Below are positions 10,930-20,877 of a stretch of DNA of 64,000 nt, piece by piece (position 1 is the stretch's first letter; each line of letters starts with the position of its first letter). Below the pieces are notes generated by a model. The model ran no database searches and was not told the origin of the DNA. It saw nothing but the letters and a program-made list of their open reading frames with translations. Made by a program: the position numbers and the translations under genes. The DNA lies in assembly GCA_030710605.1 (NCBI GenBank), contig CP092870.1, forward strand, positions 58,523,057 to 58,587,056, in the 5' to 3' direction. This stretch comes from Cordylochernes scorpioides. Lineage: Eukaryota > Arthropoda > Arachnida > Pseudoscorpiones > Chernetidae.

Positions 10930-11509
10930 TTTTTCACATTCTGTACTCTATGTTAAGAGTGGCTGTACATGGCGTGTGTTCCTCATATCAAAAACAGACA
11001 TTTTATCTTCTTCTTTTAATTTTCACTCAACAATCATTTCAGGGTATCAAGCTTGTAGAGCTTGTTGATGGTGTCTGTGCTGGGAATGAGTAGAGCTCAT
11101 CAATGGATGTGTCAATACAGTCAATGATGTGGTTTTGAGGTTGCAGGTTGACACTTAAGTGGGTAAACCTTGCAACCATTCTGGAAAGTCAATTGGCTAT
11201 GCTGATAGTACCCTGTAAGGGATACAGGATGTACTCCATGTTAGGAGCGGCTGTACATGGTGTCTGTTCCTCATGTCACCATTTCATATTGGAGCTAAGT
11301 CAGTGGCCTGCTACTGAGTAGTTCTCCCAGTCTTAATGACAAAGGCAGAAACTTTTTACTTCACCCATTCATGATGGTTTTCCAAACACATTATTGACTG
11401 TATTGATTCATCCATTGATGAGTTCTACTCGTCCCCAGCAGACACCATCAACAAGCTCTACAGGCTTGATACCTTAATATGATTGAGTGGAGATAAGAAA
11501 GAAGAAGAA
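10930..11509 (+). repeat. dispersed repeat copies of the GATAAGAAAGAAG family
   Basis: Blocks shared with 6640-6965 and 17820-18160, plus an inverted segment around 11045-11120 that matches the complement of 11400-11470 (TCAAGCTTGTAGAGCTTGTTG). No coding sequence recognised. Confidence 0.5.
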
Positions 11510-11637
11510 TAGTGTATGTAGATGTAATCAGTAACAGCGTTGTTACCATCATCAGACAAAAAGAGTACTGAATGAAAAAAATATTTCACACATCCTGTTT
11601 TTAAATAGTTGTTAATATTATGTTGTGTAAACAAGAT
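11510..11637 (-). repeat. hammerhead-core repeat fragment
   Basis: The minus strand reads CTGATGA, T, then a GGTAAC/GTTACT stem, but GATT replaces GAAA. Its end supplied the target duplication of the next SINE. Confidence 0.45.
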
Positions 11638-11956
11638 TTTTTTTTTTTTTTTTTTTGCTTATCCCTAGTACACGTGGTACAGGCCATGATAATCATGGTG
11701 GGTAGTTAGCGACTGCTTTTTACTGTAAGCGCACCACATGTCTACACATGTGAAAAGCAGTTCGACTTTGCACTTACAAATGCCAGAGCCCCGTTTGGTT
11801 ACTTGCACTCGCTGGTGGGGTTGGACTTTTGCAAGATCGGGGGCCATTGGAGCATTTTTTTTTTTTTTAAACAGAAAAAAGTGTCCAATGCGGGAATCGA
11901 ACCCGGGTCCTAGTGGTCGAAAACCAAACGGTTTAACCAGCCTTCCACCGACCCCC
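11638..11956 (-). mobile_element. tRNA-derived SINE, full length
   Basis: Same family as 9953-10265, with B box GGTTCGATTCCC and an A-rich tail at the left. A 12-bp target duplication TGTAAACAAGAT flanks it at 11626-11637 and 11957-11968. Chance frames run through it on both strands. Confidence 0.82.
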
Positions 11957-12087
11957 TGTAAACAAGATAGAGAAGATAAGAAAAAAAATAATTTTAATTG
12001 TTTACCAACTTGATAGAACACTTCCCCAGATAAACCCCAAGAGCCTTACAATCCCTGCCTATATGTTGTAATATATTCCAATATATA

Positions 12088-12248
12088 CAGTTAAACCTCT
12101 CTATAGCGCCCCCTCTAAATAGCACCTCCCTCTTTATAGCACCCGATTATAAATACGTAGTATGATGCGATTTACATTAAAAGTGACCTGTCTATAGCAC
12201 CCTATTTTGGTGAGTCCCAAGAGGAGGCCCTATAGACAGGTTTAACTG
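12088..12248 (+). mobile_element. 161-bp MITE, TA target duplication
   Basis: Terminal inverted repeats CAGTTAAACCT(C/G)TCTATAG, flanked by TA on each side. A truncated relative is at 16165-16207 and another at about 18164-18299. TA flanks and CAG ends point to mobilisation by a Tc1/mariner-type transposase. Confidence 0.75.
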
Positions 12249-12345
12249 TATATAAAAAATGAATGTGTATCTGTACTCGATAAATTCAAACACCATACAT
12301 CCAATCACCATGAAACTTTGGGAAATTATTAGCTATATCCGGGCC
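12249..12345 (+). repeat. Helitron-type fragment beside exon
   Basis: TATAAAAAATGAATG, CACCATGAAACTTTGGGAA and TATCCGGG resemble the Helitron 5' region at 10414 and 24060. It ends 35 bases from the DDX49 exon. Confidence 0.45.
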
Positions 12346-12380
12346 TCATCAACATATATATCTATAATTCAGGAACCCAC

Positions 12381-12652
12381 CTGCAGCTGAACACAAAGAT
12401 GATGATTGAAGTGTGTTTGTTGGCCTCCAGTAGACGCTGCACTACATGTACCAGGTAGGTATCATGCAGTAGAGGTGGAGTCAGGATGTACTGTTGATCC
12501 AGCTGTTCCACTGTAGCTACACTACTTTCAAAGGCCCATGTGAACGGCTGAGTCCTGGCTGTGTTCTTCAATGCCTCCAGCTGCTTGTTGAGAGTAGCGC
12601 TGAAGAGAAGACATTGTTTCTTCTCTGGGAGTCTCTCGAATATAATGTCCAG
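12381..12652 (-). CDS. DDX49: DDX49 internal exon (motif III region)
   Basis: The translation begins LDIIFERLPEKKQ and contains motif III as LLFSATL (SAT), then the linker to the C-terminal helicase domain ending in IIIFVFSC. The acceptor (gttgcccag) lies just above 12652 in phase 0. The donor is CAG/GTGGGT after 12381 in phase 2, joining an AG to the A that opens the exon at 463. The reading frame therefore continues exactly across an intron of 11.9 kb filled with transposons. A tandem-array MITE starts only 33 bases from the acceptor (at 12686), so the branch point and polypyrimidine tract are squeezed between exon and repeat or lie within the repeat. Confidence 0.85.
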
Positions 12653-12685
12653 CTGGGCAACACACACTCAGCAACTACAGACTTA

Positions 12686-14094
12686 CAGTAGAACAACATT
12701 CTTTTAGGGGACACCTCTCCTCAAAGGACAGTTTTCATTACCAAAATTACCATTTTTACTATTTAGCAACTCTTCTGTAAGAAGACACCTCTCCTCAAAG
12801 GACAGTTTTCATTACCAAAATTACCATTTTTACTATTTAGCAACTCTTCGGTAAGAAGACACCTCTCCTCAAAGGACAGTTTTCATTACCAAAATTACCA
12901 TTTTTACTATTTAGCAACTCTTCGGTAAGAAGACACCTCTCCTCAAAGGACAGTTTTCATTACCAAAATTACCATTTTTACTATTTAGCAACTCTTCTGT
13001 AAACCTCTCCTCAAAGGACAGTCTTCATTACCAAAATTACCATTTTTACTATTTAGCAACTCTTCTGTAAGAAGACACCTCTCCTCAAAGGACAGTTTTC
13101 ATTACCAAAATTACCATTTTTACTATTTAGCAACTCTTCGGTAAGAAGACACCTCTCCTCAAAGGACAGTTTTCATTACCAAAATTACCATTTTTACTAT
13201 TTAGCAACTCTTCTGTAAACCTCTCCTCAAAGGACAGTCTTCATTACCAAAATTACCATTTTTACTATTTAGCAACTCTTCTGTAAGAAGACACCTCACC
13301 TCAAAGGACAGTTTTCATTACCAAAATTACCATTTTTACTATTTAGCAACTCTTCTGTAAGAAGACACCTCTCCTCAAAGGACAGTTTTCATTACCAAAA
13401 TTACCATTTTTACTATTTAGCAACTCTTCTGTAAGAAGACACCTCTCCTCAAAGGACAGTTTCCATTACCAAAATTACCATTTTTACTATTTAGCAACTC
13501 TTCTGTAAGAAGACACCTCACCTCAAAGGACAGTTTTCATTACCAAAATTACCATTTTTACTATTTAGCAACTCTTCTGTAAGAAGACACCTCTCCTCAA
13601 AGGACAGTTTTCATTACCAAAATTACCATTTTTACTATTTAGCAACTCTTCTGTAAGAAGACACCTCTCCTCAAAGGACAGTTTTCATTACCAAAATTAC
13701 CATTTTTACTATTTAGCAACTTTTCGGTAAGAAGACACCTCTCCTCAAAGGACAGTTTTCATTACCAAAATTACCATTTTTACTATTTAGCGACTCTCCG
13801 GTAAGAGGACACCTCTCCCTAAAGGACACTTTGCCTCTACAATTAGGTGTTGTCCTTTACAGAGAAGTGATTCTACTGTAGCTGCTCTCCCTAAAGGACA
13901 TTTTGCCTCTGTAACTAGGTGTTGTCCTTTACAGGGAGGTAGTTCTACTGTAGCTGCTCTCCCTAAAGGACATTTTAGCTCTGTAACTAGGTGTTGTCCT
14001 TTACAGGGAGGTAGTTCTACTGTAGCTGCTCTCCCTAAAGGACACTTTGGCTCTGTAACTAGGTGTTGTCCTTTACAGAGAGGTAGTTCTTCTG
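12686..14094 (+). mobile_element. Same MITE with expanded middle and right segments
   Basis: It starts CAGTAGAAC after TA, and ends TTCTTCTG with the flank mutated to TG. About 15 units of about 74 bp (TTTTCATTACCAAAATTACC core) represent the middle of the 177-bp MITE at 24491. Four units of about 76 bp (13805-14094, with TAGGTGTTGTCCTTTACAG) represent its right end. A few middle units are shortened by loss of GAAGACA. With the next entry this makes up almost the whole 1.68-kb intron between two DDX49 exons. Confidence 0.75.
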
Positions 14095-14103
14095 TGGAGT
14101 AGA

Positions 14104-14260
14104 AGCTTCATGTAAATGACAATAGCTAGTTGTAAAGCCAAAGTGTACTTTAGGGAAAGGTGTCTTCTTACTAGAGAGTTGCCAATTAGTAAAATTGATA
14201 ATTTTGGTGATGAAAACTGCCCTTTGTAGAGAGTTGTCCTCTCATGGAGGTTGTTCTACT
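14104..14260 (-). mobile_element. inverted single copy of the array MITE
   Basis: It runs from right-end sequence to the left-end blocks complementary to AGTAGAACAACCTCCATGAG. It is opposite in orientation to the array next to it and ends 75 bases from the DDX49 exon donor at 14336. Confidence 0.65.
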
Positions 14261-14335
14261 TTTTTGGCAATGAAAGCTGTTCATAGTAGTAGCATAGAGG
14301 AAATGTCCCAGAGGCAGAGTCCTACAGCACAGTAC

Positions 14336-14533
14336 CTGATCATTGAAGTGACCACTGAAGAGCTGGTCAGCCTCATCCAGTACCAGGAACTTGAGGTTCT
14401 CCAGTACCAGCATGTTGGCTCCAGTGTCCAGGTGATCTGCCAGACGGCCCGGAGTGGCTATCAGGATCTCTGGCATCCTGCTCAGGGCCAGTCCTTCCAT
14501 CACCATGTCCTGTCCTCCGGTGATCAGACATAG
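14336..14533 (-). CDS. DDX49: DDX49 internal exon (DEAD box)
   Basis: This 66-codon exon, phase 0 at both ends, carries TGG (as LITGGQDM), motif Ib as TPGRL and the Walker B motif II as VLDEAD. The acceptor (gtgtgtccag) sits at 14534 onward and the donor is CAG/GTACTG. It follows the exon at 17485-17723 without loss of frame and precedes the one at 12381-12652. An inverted copy of the array MITE ends about 75 bases from its donor. Residues match the DDX49 pattern of a short TGG-to-DEAD segment. Confidence 0.88.
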
Positions 14534-14559
14534 CTGGACACACAAACACCTTTAGTCTT

Positions 14560-15394
14560 TCTCCTGAGAGAAGTGGACACACAAACACCTTTATACACAG
14601 ATTTTCTCCTGAGAGATGCACAGCTGGACACACATTGTCAATCAACACCTTTTCCCTGGGCAGCGCTGACTGCTACAACTCTCATTCTCAGGTGGTGGAT
14701 AGGGGAACAACCTTCTAATATGAAGGCCAGCTGTGAGACAAGCAGAATAACTCTGACAAATGAGCAGTCATGGACCAACAGCAGCATTGTTAGAAGTGGA
14801 GAAAGACTTCTTTAAAAATCCTGACTTCAACTGACCCGGTTGATAGACCATATCCCTCTACAGTCATTATGATGCATTAGCACGCCATCTGTTATCAAAT
14901 TACAAAACTATTATAGACACGTATAAAAGGAAGTTCCAAAAATGCAATATAACAGCGGTATGGTAGATTAAATTGGCAAAAACGCTGGGAGGGTTCACCA
15001 CTGTTGAGCCAGGCCCTCTCATAAATAAGTAAGGACAGTAGAAATAGTTTATTTTTAAAAAGAATCATACGCGTCTATAATAGTTTCATATTTTGATACT
15101 GTGTCTTACTCATGTTAAGAGTCGGCAACAAAGGTAGCCCTGTTAGGAATAGTGTTAAATTACAGTCAGACTTTCACCAAAGTGTGCCATGGTACCATGA
15201 TCACTCCCATTCCATGAGACACTCGAGTAGCATGAGAGAGAACTCATGGAATATTTACATTTGGGAATAAGAAACAACTACAAACACAGGGTGTTCTAGA
15301 AAACCCTATCTGTCACTACTGTAATATACCATCCAAGTCAGAAAGATTAATACTTGAAACCCTCATATCCAAACATAAGAACAGTATCAACAGA
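14560..15394. other. DDX49 intron sequence, mostly unrecognised
   Basis: A short GGACACACAAACACCTTT duplication lies beside the exon acceptor at 14534-14600. GTAAGGACAGTAGAAA at about 15028 matches the arms of the MITE at 20703-20858. The remainder has no recognised feature. Confidence 0.4.
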
Positions 15395-15965
15395 AAAAAC
15401 ACAAGGTAATAAGACCAAATCCAAATAAATAAATAGTGTGTGATATTTCAGCGTTGTTACCATCTTCAGACAAAAGTACTGAATGAGAAATTTTACTACA
15501 GCATGTTTTAAATAGTTACTGTTATCAAGTGTGTAAACAAGATAGCAGATGAGAAAAAGATAGTTTTCTGAAAAAAAATTCTCATTCAGTACTTTTGTCT
15601 GAAGATAGTAACAACGCTGTTACCGAAACGTCACACACTATTTATTTATTTTGTCTTATTACCTTGTGTTTATAATCTATGAGTACTTTTGTCTGAAGAT
15701 GGTAACAACGCTGTTATACACTATTTATTTATTTGGATTTGGTCTTATTACCTTGTGTTTATAATCTATGCGTACTTTTGTCTGAAGATGGTAACAACGC
15801 TGTTACACACTATTTATTTATTTGGATTTGGTGTCTTATTACCTTGTGTTTATAATCTACGAGTACTTTTGTCTGAAGATGGTAACAACGCTGTTACACA
15901 CTATTTATTTATTTGGATTTGGTGTCTTATTACCTTGTGTTTATAATCTATAATCCAAATTGTGG
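15395..15965. repeat. hammerhead-core repeats including a 90-bp tandem array
   Basis: A minus copy (15395-15490) is followed by plus copies. The core at 15599-15632 is complete: CTGAAGA, stem with loop AACGCT, GAAACGTC. Downstream, three units spaced about 90 bp (starting near 15681, 15770 and 15861) keep CTGAAGA and the first half of the stem but have lost the CGAAACGTC block. A frame of 85 codons across them reflects the period only. Confidence 0.6.
15599..15632 (+). ncRNA. hammerhead ribozyme-like core, best-preserved copy
   Basis: The CTGANGA box (A at the variable seventh position), a hairpin with GTAAC/GTTAC paired, and GAAAC followed by GTC give A-U and C-G for a two-pair stem III. 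ACGT is self-complementary, fitting a dimeric ribozyme. One or two bases between the box and the stem are unpaired, which departs from the canonical core and may reduce or abolish activity. Confidence 0.45.
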
Positions 15966-16164
15966 CTTATCAGTATCAAGAGAGGAATAGATATCCCAGA
16001 ACAATTCTGCCATGCTCTAAATCAACAAAGTATAAACAGTCATCATTGAGTAAATCTCACTCCTCCGTGCTTACTCACGATTGCAATGTTACCTGTTAAA
16101 GAGCGAGAGCTCGAAAGCTCGCAGTGTTTTTTTTTCAATAAATAAACTTATTGGCAATTGATAG

Positions 16165-16207
16165 TTAAACCTGTCTATAGAGCCCCCTCTAAATAGCACC
16201 TTCCTCT
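16165..16207 (+). repeat. fragment of the 161-bp MITE
   Basis: GTTAAACCTGTCTATAG and CCCCCTCTAAATAGCACCT match 12088-12140, then it is cut by a hammerhead-core repeat. Confidence 0.6.
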
Positions 16208-16462
16208 CAAATCCAAATAAATAAATAAATAGTGTGTGATGTTTCAGCATTGTTACCATCTTCAGACAAAAGTACTGAATGAGAAATTTTACCACAGCAT
16301 GTTTTAAATACTGTTATCAAGTCATACTGTGGTAAAATTTCTCATTCTGTACTTTTGTCTGAAGATGATAACAACGCTGAAACGTCATACACTATTTATT
16401 TATTTGGATTTGGTGTCTTATTACCTTGTGTTTATAATCTATAATCCAAATTGTGCCTTATC
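16208..16462. repeat. hammerhead-core repeats, inverted pair
   Basis: A minus-oriented copy (16208-16315) abuts a plus-oriented copy (16330-16462) about a short spacer. The plus copy has a shortened stem (GATAACAACGCTGAAACGTC), as if the 3' half of the stem was deleted. Confidence 0.5.
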
Positions 16463-16737
16463 AACAACAACAAAGAAGTGTAAAACATTATTGACTTCGT
16501 GGATGGCTGTTCTTGATTTATCAAGAAATTGGGTTGGCCAAATATCAGGGAACAGGTTAAATCAATGTTTATCTGATTTCTGTTCCACCAGATGGCGCTC
16601 TGCCTTCTGAAAAGCACATGTGCTCCTGTTCAGGATATGCTTTTTTTATTTTTATTATTGACTCATTCATTGATGAGCTCTACTCTTCCCCGGCAGACAC
16701 CATCAAAAGTCTCAAGCTTTACATGCTTGATACCTTT

Positions 16738-16923
16738 TTTCTTTTACTTATCCCTAGTACACGTGGTACAGGCCATGATAATCATGGTGGGTAGAAGTAG
16801 GCGACTGCTTTTACTGTAAGTGCACCACATGTGAAAAGCAGTTCGAATTTGCACTTACAAATGTGCCAGAGCCCCGTTTGGTTACTTGCACTCGCTGGTG
16901 GGGTTGGACTTTTGCAAGAATCG
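16738..16923 (-). mobile_element. SINE, 5' truncated (no tRNA head)
   Basis: This has the body and A-rich tail of the same SINE, ending at GCAAGAATCG where full copies continue into the tRNA-related head. It is embedded in the GATAAGAAAGAAG repeat. Confidence 0.7.
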
Positions 16924-16924
16924 C

Positions 16925-17455
16925 TTGATACTTGATAGCTTAATACTAATGAGTGGATATAAGAAAGAAGAAGAAGACAAAGAAGTGTAACACATTATTG
17001 ACTGTATTGACTCATCCATTGATGAACTCTACTCTTCCCCGGCAGACACCATCAAAAGTCTCAAGCTTTACTAGCTTGATACCCTAATATGATTGAGTGG
17101 AGATAAGAAAGAAGAAGAGACTCATCCCCAGCACAGACACCATCAACAAGCTCTACAAGCTTGATACCCTGATATGATTGAGTTGAGATAAGAAAGAAGA
17201 AGAGACTCATCCCCAGCACAGACACCATTAACAAGCTTTACAAGCTTGATACCTTAATATGATTGAGTTGAGATAAGAAAGAAGAAGAGACTCATCCCCA
17301 GCACAGACACCATTAACAAGCTTTACAAGCTTGATACCCTGATATTATTGAGTGGAGATAAGAAAGAAGAAGAGACTCATCCCCAGCACAGACACCATTA
17401 ACAAGCTTTACAAGCTTGATACCCTAATATGATTGAGTGGAGATAAGAAACAACA
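16925..17455 (+). repeat. 85-bp tandem repeat next to a DDX49 exon
   Basis: From about 17118, four units about 85 bp apart repeat GACTCATCCCCAGCACAGAC ... CAAGCTTGATACC ... GAGATAAGAAAGAAG, with an older, diverged unit before them. It is a local amplification of the dispersed repeat also at 6640 and 11200. It ends within 30 bases of the exon donor at 17485. Confidence 0.65.
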
Positions 17456-17484
17456 AAGAAGTGTAAACATGTAGATATAATCAC

Positions 17485-17723
17485 CTGGATGTTGTAGACA
17501 TCGCCGTAGGCCCGGAACTGGCTGTAGATCTGATCGGCCAGTTCCCTGGTTGGGGTGAGTACGAGGGCAAAGATACCAAACCTTCTCTTTACCAGCTGCT
17601 GGATGATGGGAAGAGCGAACGCCAGGGTCTTGCCGCTCCCTGTCTTAGCACAGGCCATACAGTCCTTGCCCTCCAGGATGGGGGGGATACAGTGGGCCTG
17701 TACTTCTGTGGGAGCAGTGATGG
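17485..17723 (-). CDS. DDX49: DDX49 internal exon (Q motif to motif Ia)
   Basis: This exon encodes the start of the ATP-binding RecA domain: Q-motif segment APTEVQ, Walker A AKTGSGKT, and motif Ia PTRELA, ending YGDVYNIQ. The acceptor is tatgttgcag and the first two bases complete a codon from an upstream exon; the donor is CAG/GTGATT, phase 0. The aromatic residue that normally precedes the Q motif by about 17 residues must be in the missing upstream exon. I could not find that exon to the right of 17723 within the window, where the sequence is repeats. No stops are present, so the gene looks intact as far as it is visible. Confidence 0.87.
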
Positions 17724-17819
17724 CTGCAACATACACAGTCTTCCTAAGTCTCCTGCTAGTGTGAAGTAACGTTGTTTATATTTTTTTAAACCAAACTCTG
17801 CCTTTGCCGGTCCCAAGCC

Positions 17820-18160
17820 CGGATGAAAAAGGGCGGAAGGGGAGCAGTAACAAGCTCGCTAAAAAATTTTGATTCAGCTGGCCATGCTGATAGTACCTTG
17901 TAAGGGCTCCTGATCCAGGGATACAGGATGTACTCAATGTTAGGAGCAGCTGTACATGGTTTCCGTTTCTCATGTGAGAGGCGGCCATTTCTTTAGGATC
18001 TAAGTCAGTGGCCTGCCACTGAGTAATGCTCCCAGTCTTAATGACAAAGGCAGACGCATTCTACTTCACCCAGTCACGATGGTTGTCAAACAGACACCAT
18101 CAAGGGTCACAACTTGACACCCTAATATGATTGAGTGGAGATAAGAAAGAAGACGAAAAG
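17820..18160 (+). repeat. dispersed repeat, GATAAGAAAGAAG family
   Basis: Shares with 6640-6965 the GGCCATGCTGATAGTACC, CTCCCAGTCTTAATGACAAA and ATGATTGAGTGGAGATAAG blocks. No open frame of note. Confidence 0.55.
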
Positions 18161-18163
18161 ACC

Positions 18164-18299
18164 AAAATAGGGTGCTATAGAGAGGGGGTGCTATAGACAG
18201 GTCACTTTTAATGTAAATCGCATGTACTACGTATTTAAAATCGGGGGCTATAGAGAGGAAGGCGCTATTTAGAGGGGGTGCTATTGACAGGTTTAACTG
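18164..18299 (+). mobile_element. MITE related to 12088-12248, left end lost
   Basis: Contains repeated GGGTGCTATAGA blocks and the right terminus GACAGGTTTAACTG followed by TA. The left terminal repeat is missing. Confidence 0.6.
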
Positions 18300-18466
18300 T
18301 ATATACAAAACATAGATATACATAGTTGATGGTAGAATAAACACGCTTCTTCACTTGTGATAATAAATAATATTGCAAACAAATTTCAATAGAACAATAA
18401 TTTTGTAATTCTTAAATATCATCATGAAATGAATTATATTTGAGATGAACTGTACTTTATTTAATA

Positions 18467-19023
18467 CTAGCGGATGTACCCGGGTTTTACCCGAGTAAAG
18501 GTTTGTCTAACGAACATTTGGTAAAACAATTCTCTATAAACTTATAAAAAAGAATAATAGATATATTTTGATAATTTGAAACTCGTAAATTTGAATCTCT
18601 CGATAAAGTGAACATTTTTTCCCGGTCCCTTGAAAAATACTTGATAAGTTGAATAAAATCAATATTAATTATCATTATTCTTGTCTCAAATAAATTGCCG
18701 TGTCATCCTGAATTTTGTCTTTCCTAATTTTCTACATTACAAAATCATCATTTTATCTATTCTCCCAATATATATGTTGTAGATAAATGATAAAACTAAC
18801 TTTGACTTGTGCGCAATTAATAGGTAGAAAATCTTACTTTTGATAAATAATCATAATTTAGTTAAATCTACAAATAACTCTAAGGATATTCAAGAAATTA
18901 TTTTTCAAAAACCTTCCCGGAGATATACCTAATAATATCCCAAAATTTCACGGCGATTGGATGTATGGTTTTTGAATCTATAGAGTACACACAGACAGAC
19001 ATTCAATTTTATATATATATAGA
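18467..19023 (-). mobile_element. non-autonomous Helitron
   Basis: On the minus strand it starts TCTATATATATATAAAATTG and ends GGTACATCCGCTAG, inserted between A and T. The hairpin just before CTAG is degraded (the CGAAGCC loop is lost). No coding sequence. Confidence 0.65.
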
Positions 19024-19074
19024 TAAGACAAAAAAAAAAAACACACACACACACATACATAGTCTATATTTAGG

Positions 19075-19257
19075 AAAATGGGGCTTGATGGAAGGATGGT
19101 CTAAACCTTTGGTTTTCGACTGCTAAGACCCGGGTTTGATTCCCGCATTGGGCACCTTTTCTGATTTAAAAAAAAAATGCTCCAACGGCCTCCGATTCTT
19201 GCAAAAGTCCAAACCCACAAGCAAGTGCAAGTAACCAAATGGGGCTCTGGTACATTT
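19075..19257 (+). mobile_element. SINE, first half (split by piggyBac-like insertion)
   Basis: The tRNA-related head with B box GGGTTTGATTCCC and the first part of the body run to the TTAA at 19258. The SINE resumes at 20544. Confidence 0.75.
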
Positions 19258-19599
19258 TTAACCCTCGAGCACGCGCGCTAAAAATGTAACGTACTTGCGC
19301 GCGCTGGGTGGAATTTACCCGATATTATAATTATATATTTTGAACATAAATATTATCTGAGGAAAAACAAAACCTTTTCTATTTCAAAGTAACAACATTT
19401 TAATTTTCAAAAAAGGTAATTCTTATTAAAATATTTTTATTTTTTACAGAGATTAAACATTTTAAAAACTATTCTTGAATAATGCTCAAAATTGATAGTG
19501 GTATATAAAATAATAATTTATCGCTCCTTTCCAATATTAAAAATATAAAATTCCACGAGGACAATTAAAACAAACTATATATAATCATTGCAAACCGCA

Positions 19600-19700
19600 A
19601 TTGTATGTCCTTCACAAATTGGCTTTGTACATTGAATGCACAAAGTCGGGGTCTTCCAGTCCCTACTGGAGGGACACTCTACATCTGGTAGGAAGCTTTA
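19600..19700 (-). pseudogene. piggyBac transposase C-terminal zinc-finger fragment
   Basis: The minus strand reads approximately KTPTLCIQCTKPICEGHT, a C-x2-C...C-x2-H arrangement like the terminal cysteine-rich domain of piggyBac transposases. No open frame connects it to the N-terminal fragment. Confidence 0.45.
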
Positions 19701-19953
19701 TCTTGCAGTTCCTGACCTTCTTGATGGCTTGTAGTGACTTCTAAAAATGAATTGAAATAAATATTTAGAGCATACATTTATGATTTCAATTAACTTATCT
19801 GTAAAAAAAATGATTTTTTCTACTTAGTCCTCTAGGCAGTGAAGAAATGTTTTTTCTTTGATTTAGTTACTCTTTGATGAGTTCAAGGGCCAACATTTCA
19901 AGAATTTTCTTCTAAAGATGTATTTTAATTTTTTGCTTCTTCACCTTTCATGC

Positions 19954-20205
19954 CTAGTAAATGTGTAATGACATATGCGCTCTTGTCCTTACTGTTTGTG
20001 AAGGACAAATTTTGGACCATTTGGTTTTCGAGGCTCTCCCTATATAAAAAGGTGTTTTTGGGATAATTCCCTTATCCCACAAAATTCCCATATCAGAATA
20101 TATTCCAGTGTCACTTCCTGAAAAATGTTCACTTAGATGATCTTCAATATCACTTTCTACAATAATCTCTTTTTGATCTACTAAATATGACCTTCTTCCC
20201 TCCAT
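19954..20205 (-). pseudogene. piggyBac transposase N-terminal fragment
   Basis: The 83-residue frame has an acidic N-terminus (ESDIEDHLSEHFSGSD) and the block FYIGRASKTKWSKICPSQTVRTR, whose KW and RTR positions are typical of the start of piggyBac transposases. It ends in a stop where the DDE-like core should begin. Confidence 0.6.
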
Positions 20206-20543
20206 TTTATATATAATTATAGGCTGATAAATATATCAACCTATTATAGTTATTTTTCAAATTATTAATTCGAATTATTTCTCTCTCTAAAAATAATTTA
20301 TCAAATAAAAAGGCGACAAAAAAACTTACGTGAGTGCGCGCACCGGGTGATTTTCACCCCACAGTGCCAATATATGGAATTTCAGTGGCAGCTTTCAAAA
20401 TGTGAAACCAAAACTTTAGACTAGATGATGAGTCAGGAAGCTAAACGAAACCACATCTCCGCCAGCCAATTTTTCATTGGTTAATTTTCCACTTGAATGT
20501 TGCCATGGGTAATTTTCACCCGGCGCGCGCAATGCCGGGTTAA

Positions 20544-20660
20544 GTGCAAAAGTCGAACTGCTTTTCACATGTGTAGACATGTGGTGTACTTAGAGTAAAA
20601 GCAGTCGCTAACTACCCACCATGATTATCATGGCCTGTACCATGTGTACTAGGGATAAGC
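20544..20660 (+). mobile_element. SINE, second half
   Basis: Continues the body (GTCGAACTGCTTTTCACATG) to the end GTACTAGGGATAAGCAAA. The combined SINE matches the other copies once the piggyBac element and one TTAA are removed. Confidence 0.75.
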
Positions 20661-20702
20661 AAATATATATATATATATCTAGGAAAGGAAAACATTGACA
20701 CA

Positions 20703-20858
20703 TATGTTTCTTTTACACACATTAAAACAAATTTCTACTGTCCTTACTTAGATAAAAACTATTAAGATGGTTTGTGGTTCATTAGTGGTTAAGTCACCCA
20801 ACCCTTTATCGCAGTAAGGACAGTAGAAGTTTGTTTCAAATGTAAAAGAAACATCCGT
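20703..20858. mobile_element. palindromic MITE of about 155 bp
   Basis: Arms of about 45 bases (ATGTTTCTTTTACA...CTACTGTCCTTACT and its near complement) flank a short centre. A fragment of the same arm occurs at about 15028. Transposase class is not evident. Confidence 0.6.
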
Positions 20859-20877
20859 GTCTTGTTTTCATATCCTA

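Larger units (their letters stand above)
19262..20539 (-). mobile_element. piggyBac-like element, internally deleted, in a SINE
   Basis: TTAA flanks it on both sides (19258-19261 and 20540-20543). The ends begin CCCTCGAGCACGCGCGC and, from the other side, CCCGGCATTGCGCGCGC. Both ends of a piggyBac transposase remain on the minus strand: an N-terminal fragment (19954-20205) and a cysteine-rich C-terminal fragment near 19610-19690. The catalytic aspartate core between them is gone, so the element cannot supply its own transposase. Length is 1278 bp. Confidence 0.8.

Noticed and set aside
12686..14094. CRISPR-like regular repeats
   Set aside because: Units are contiguous tandem repeats without unique spacers, in a eukaryotic intron.
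17589..17816. Frame beginning MGPAKAEFGLKKYKQ as the missing first DDX49 exon
   Set aside because: It is in the wrong frame relative to the Q-motif exon, overlaps its acceptor and lacks the conserved aromatic residue.
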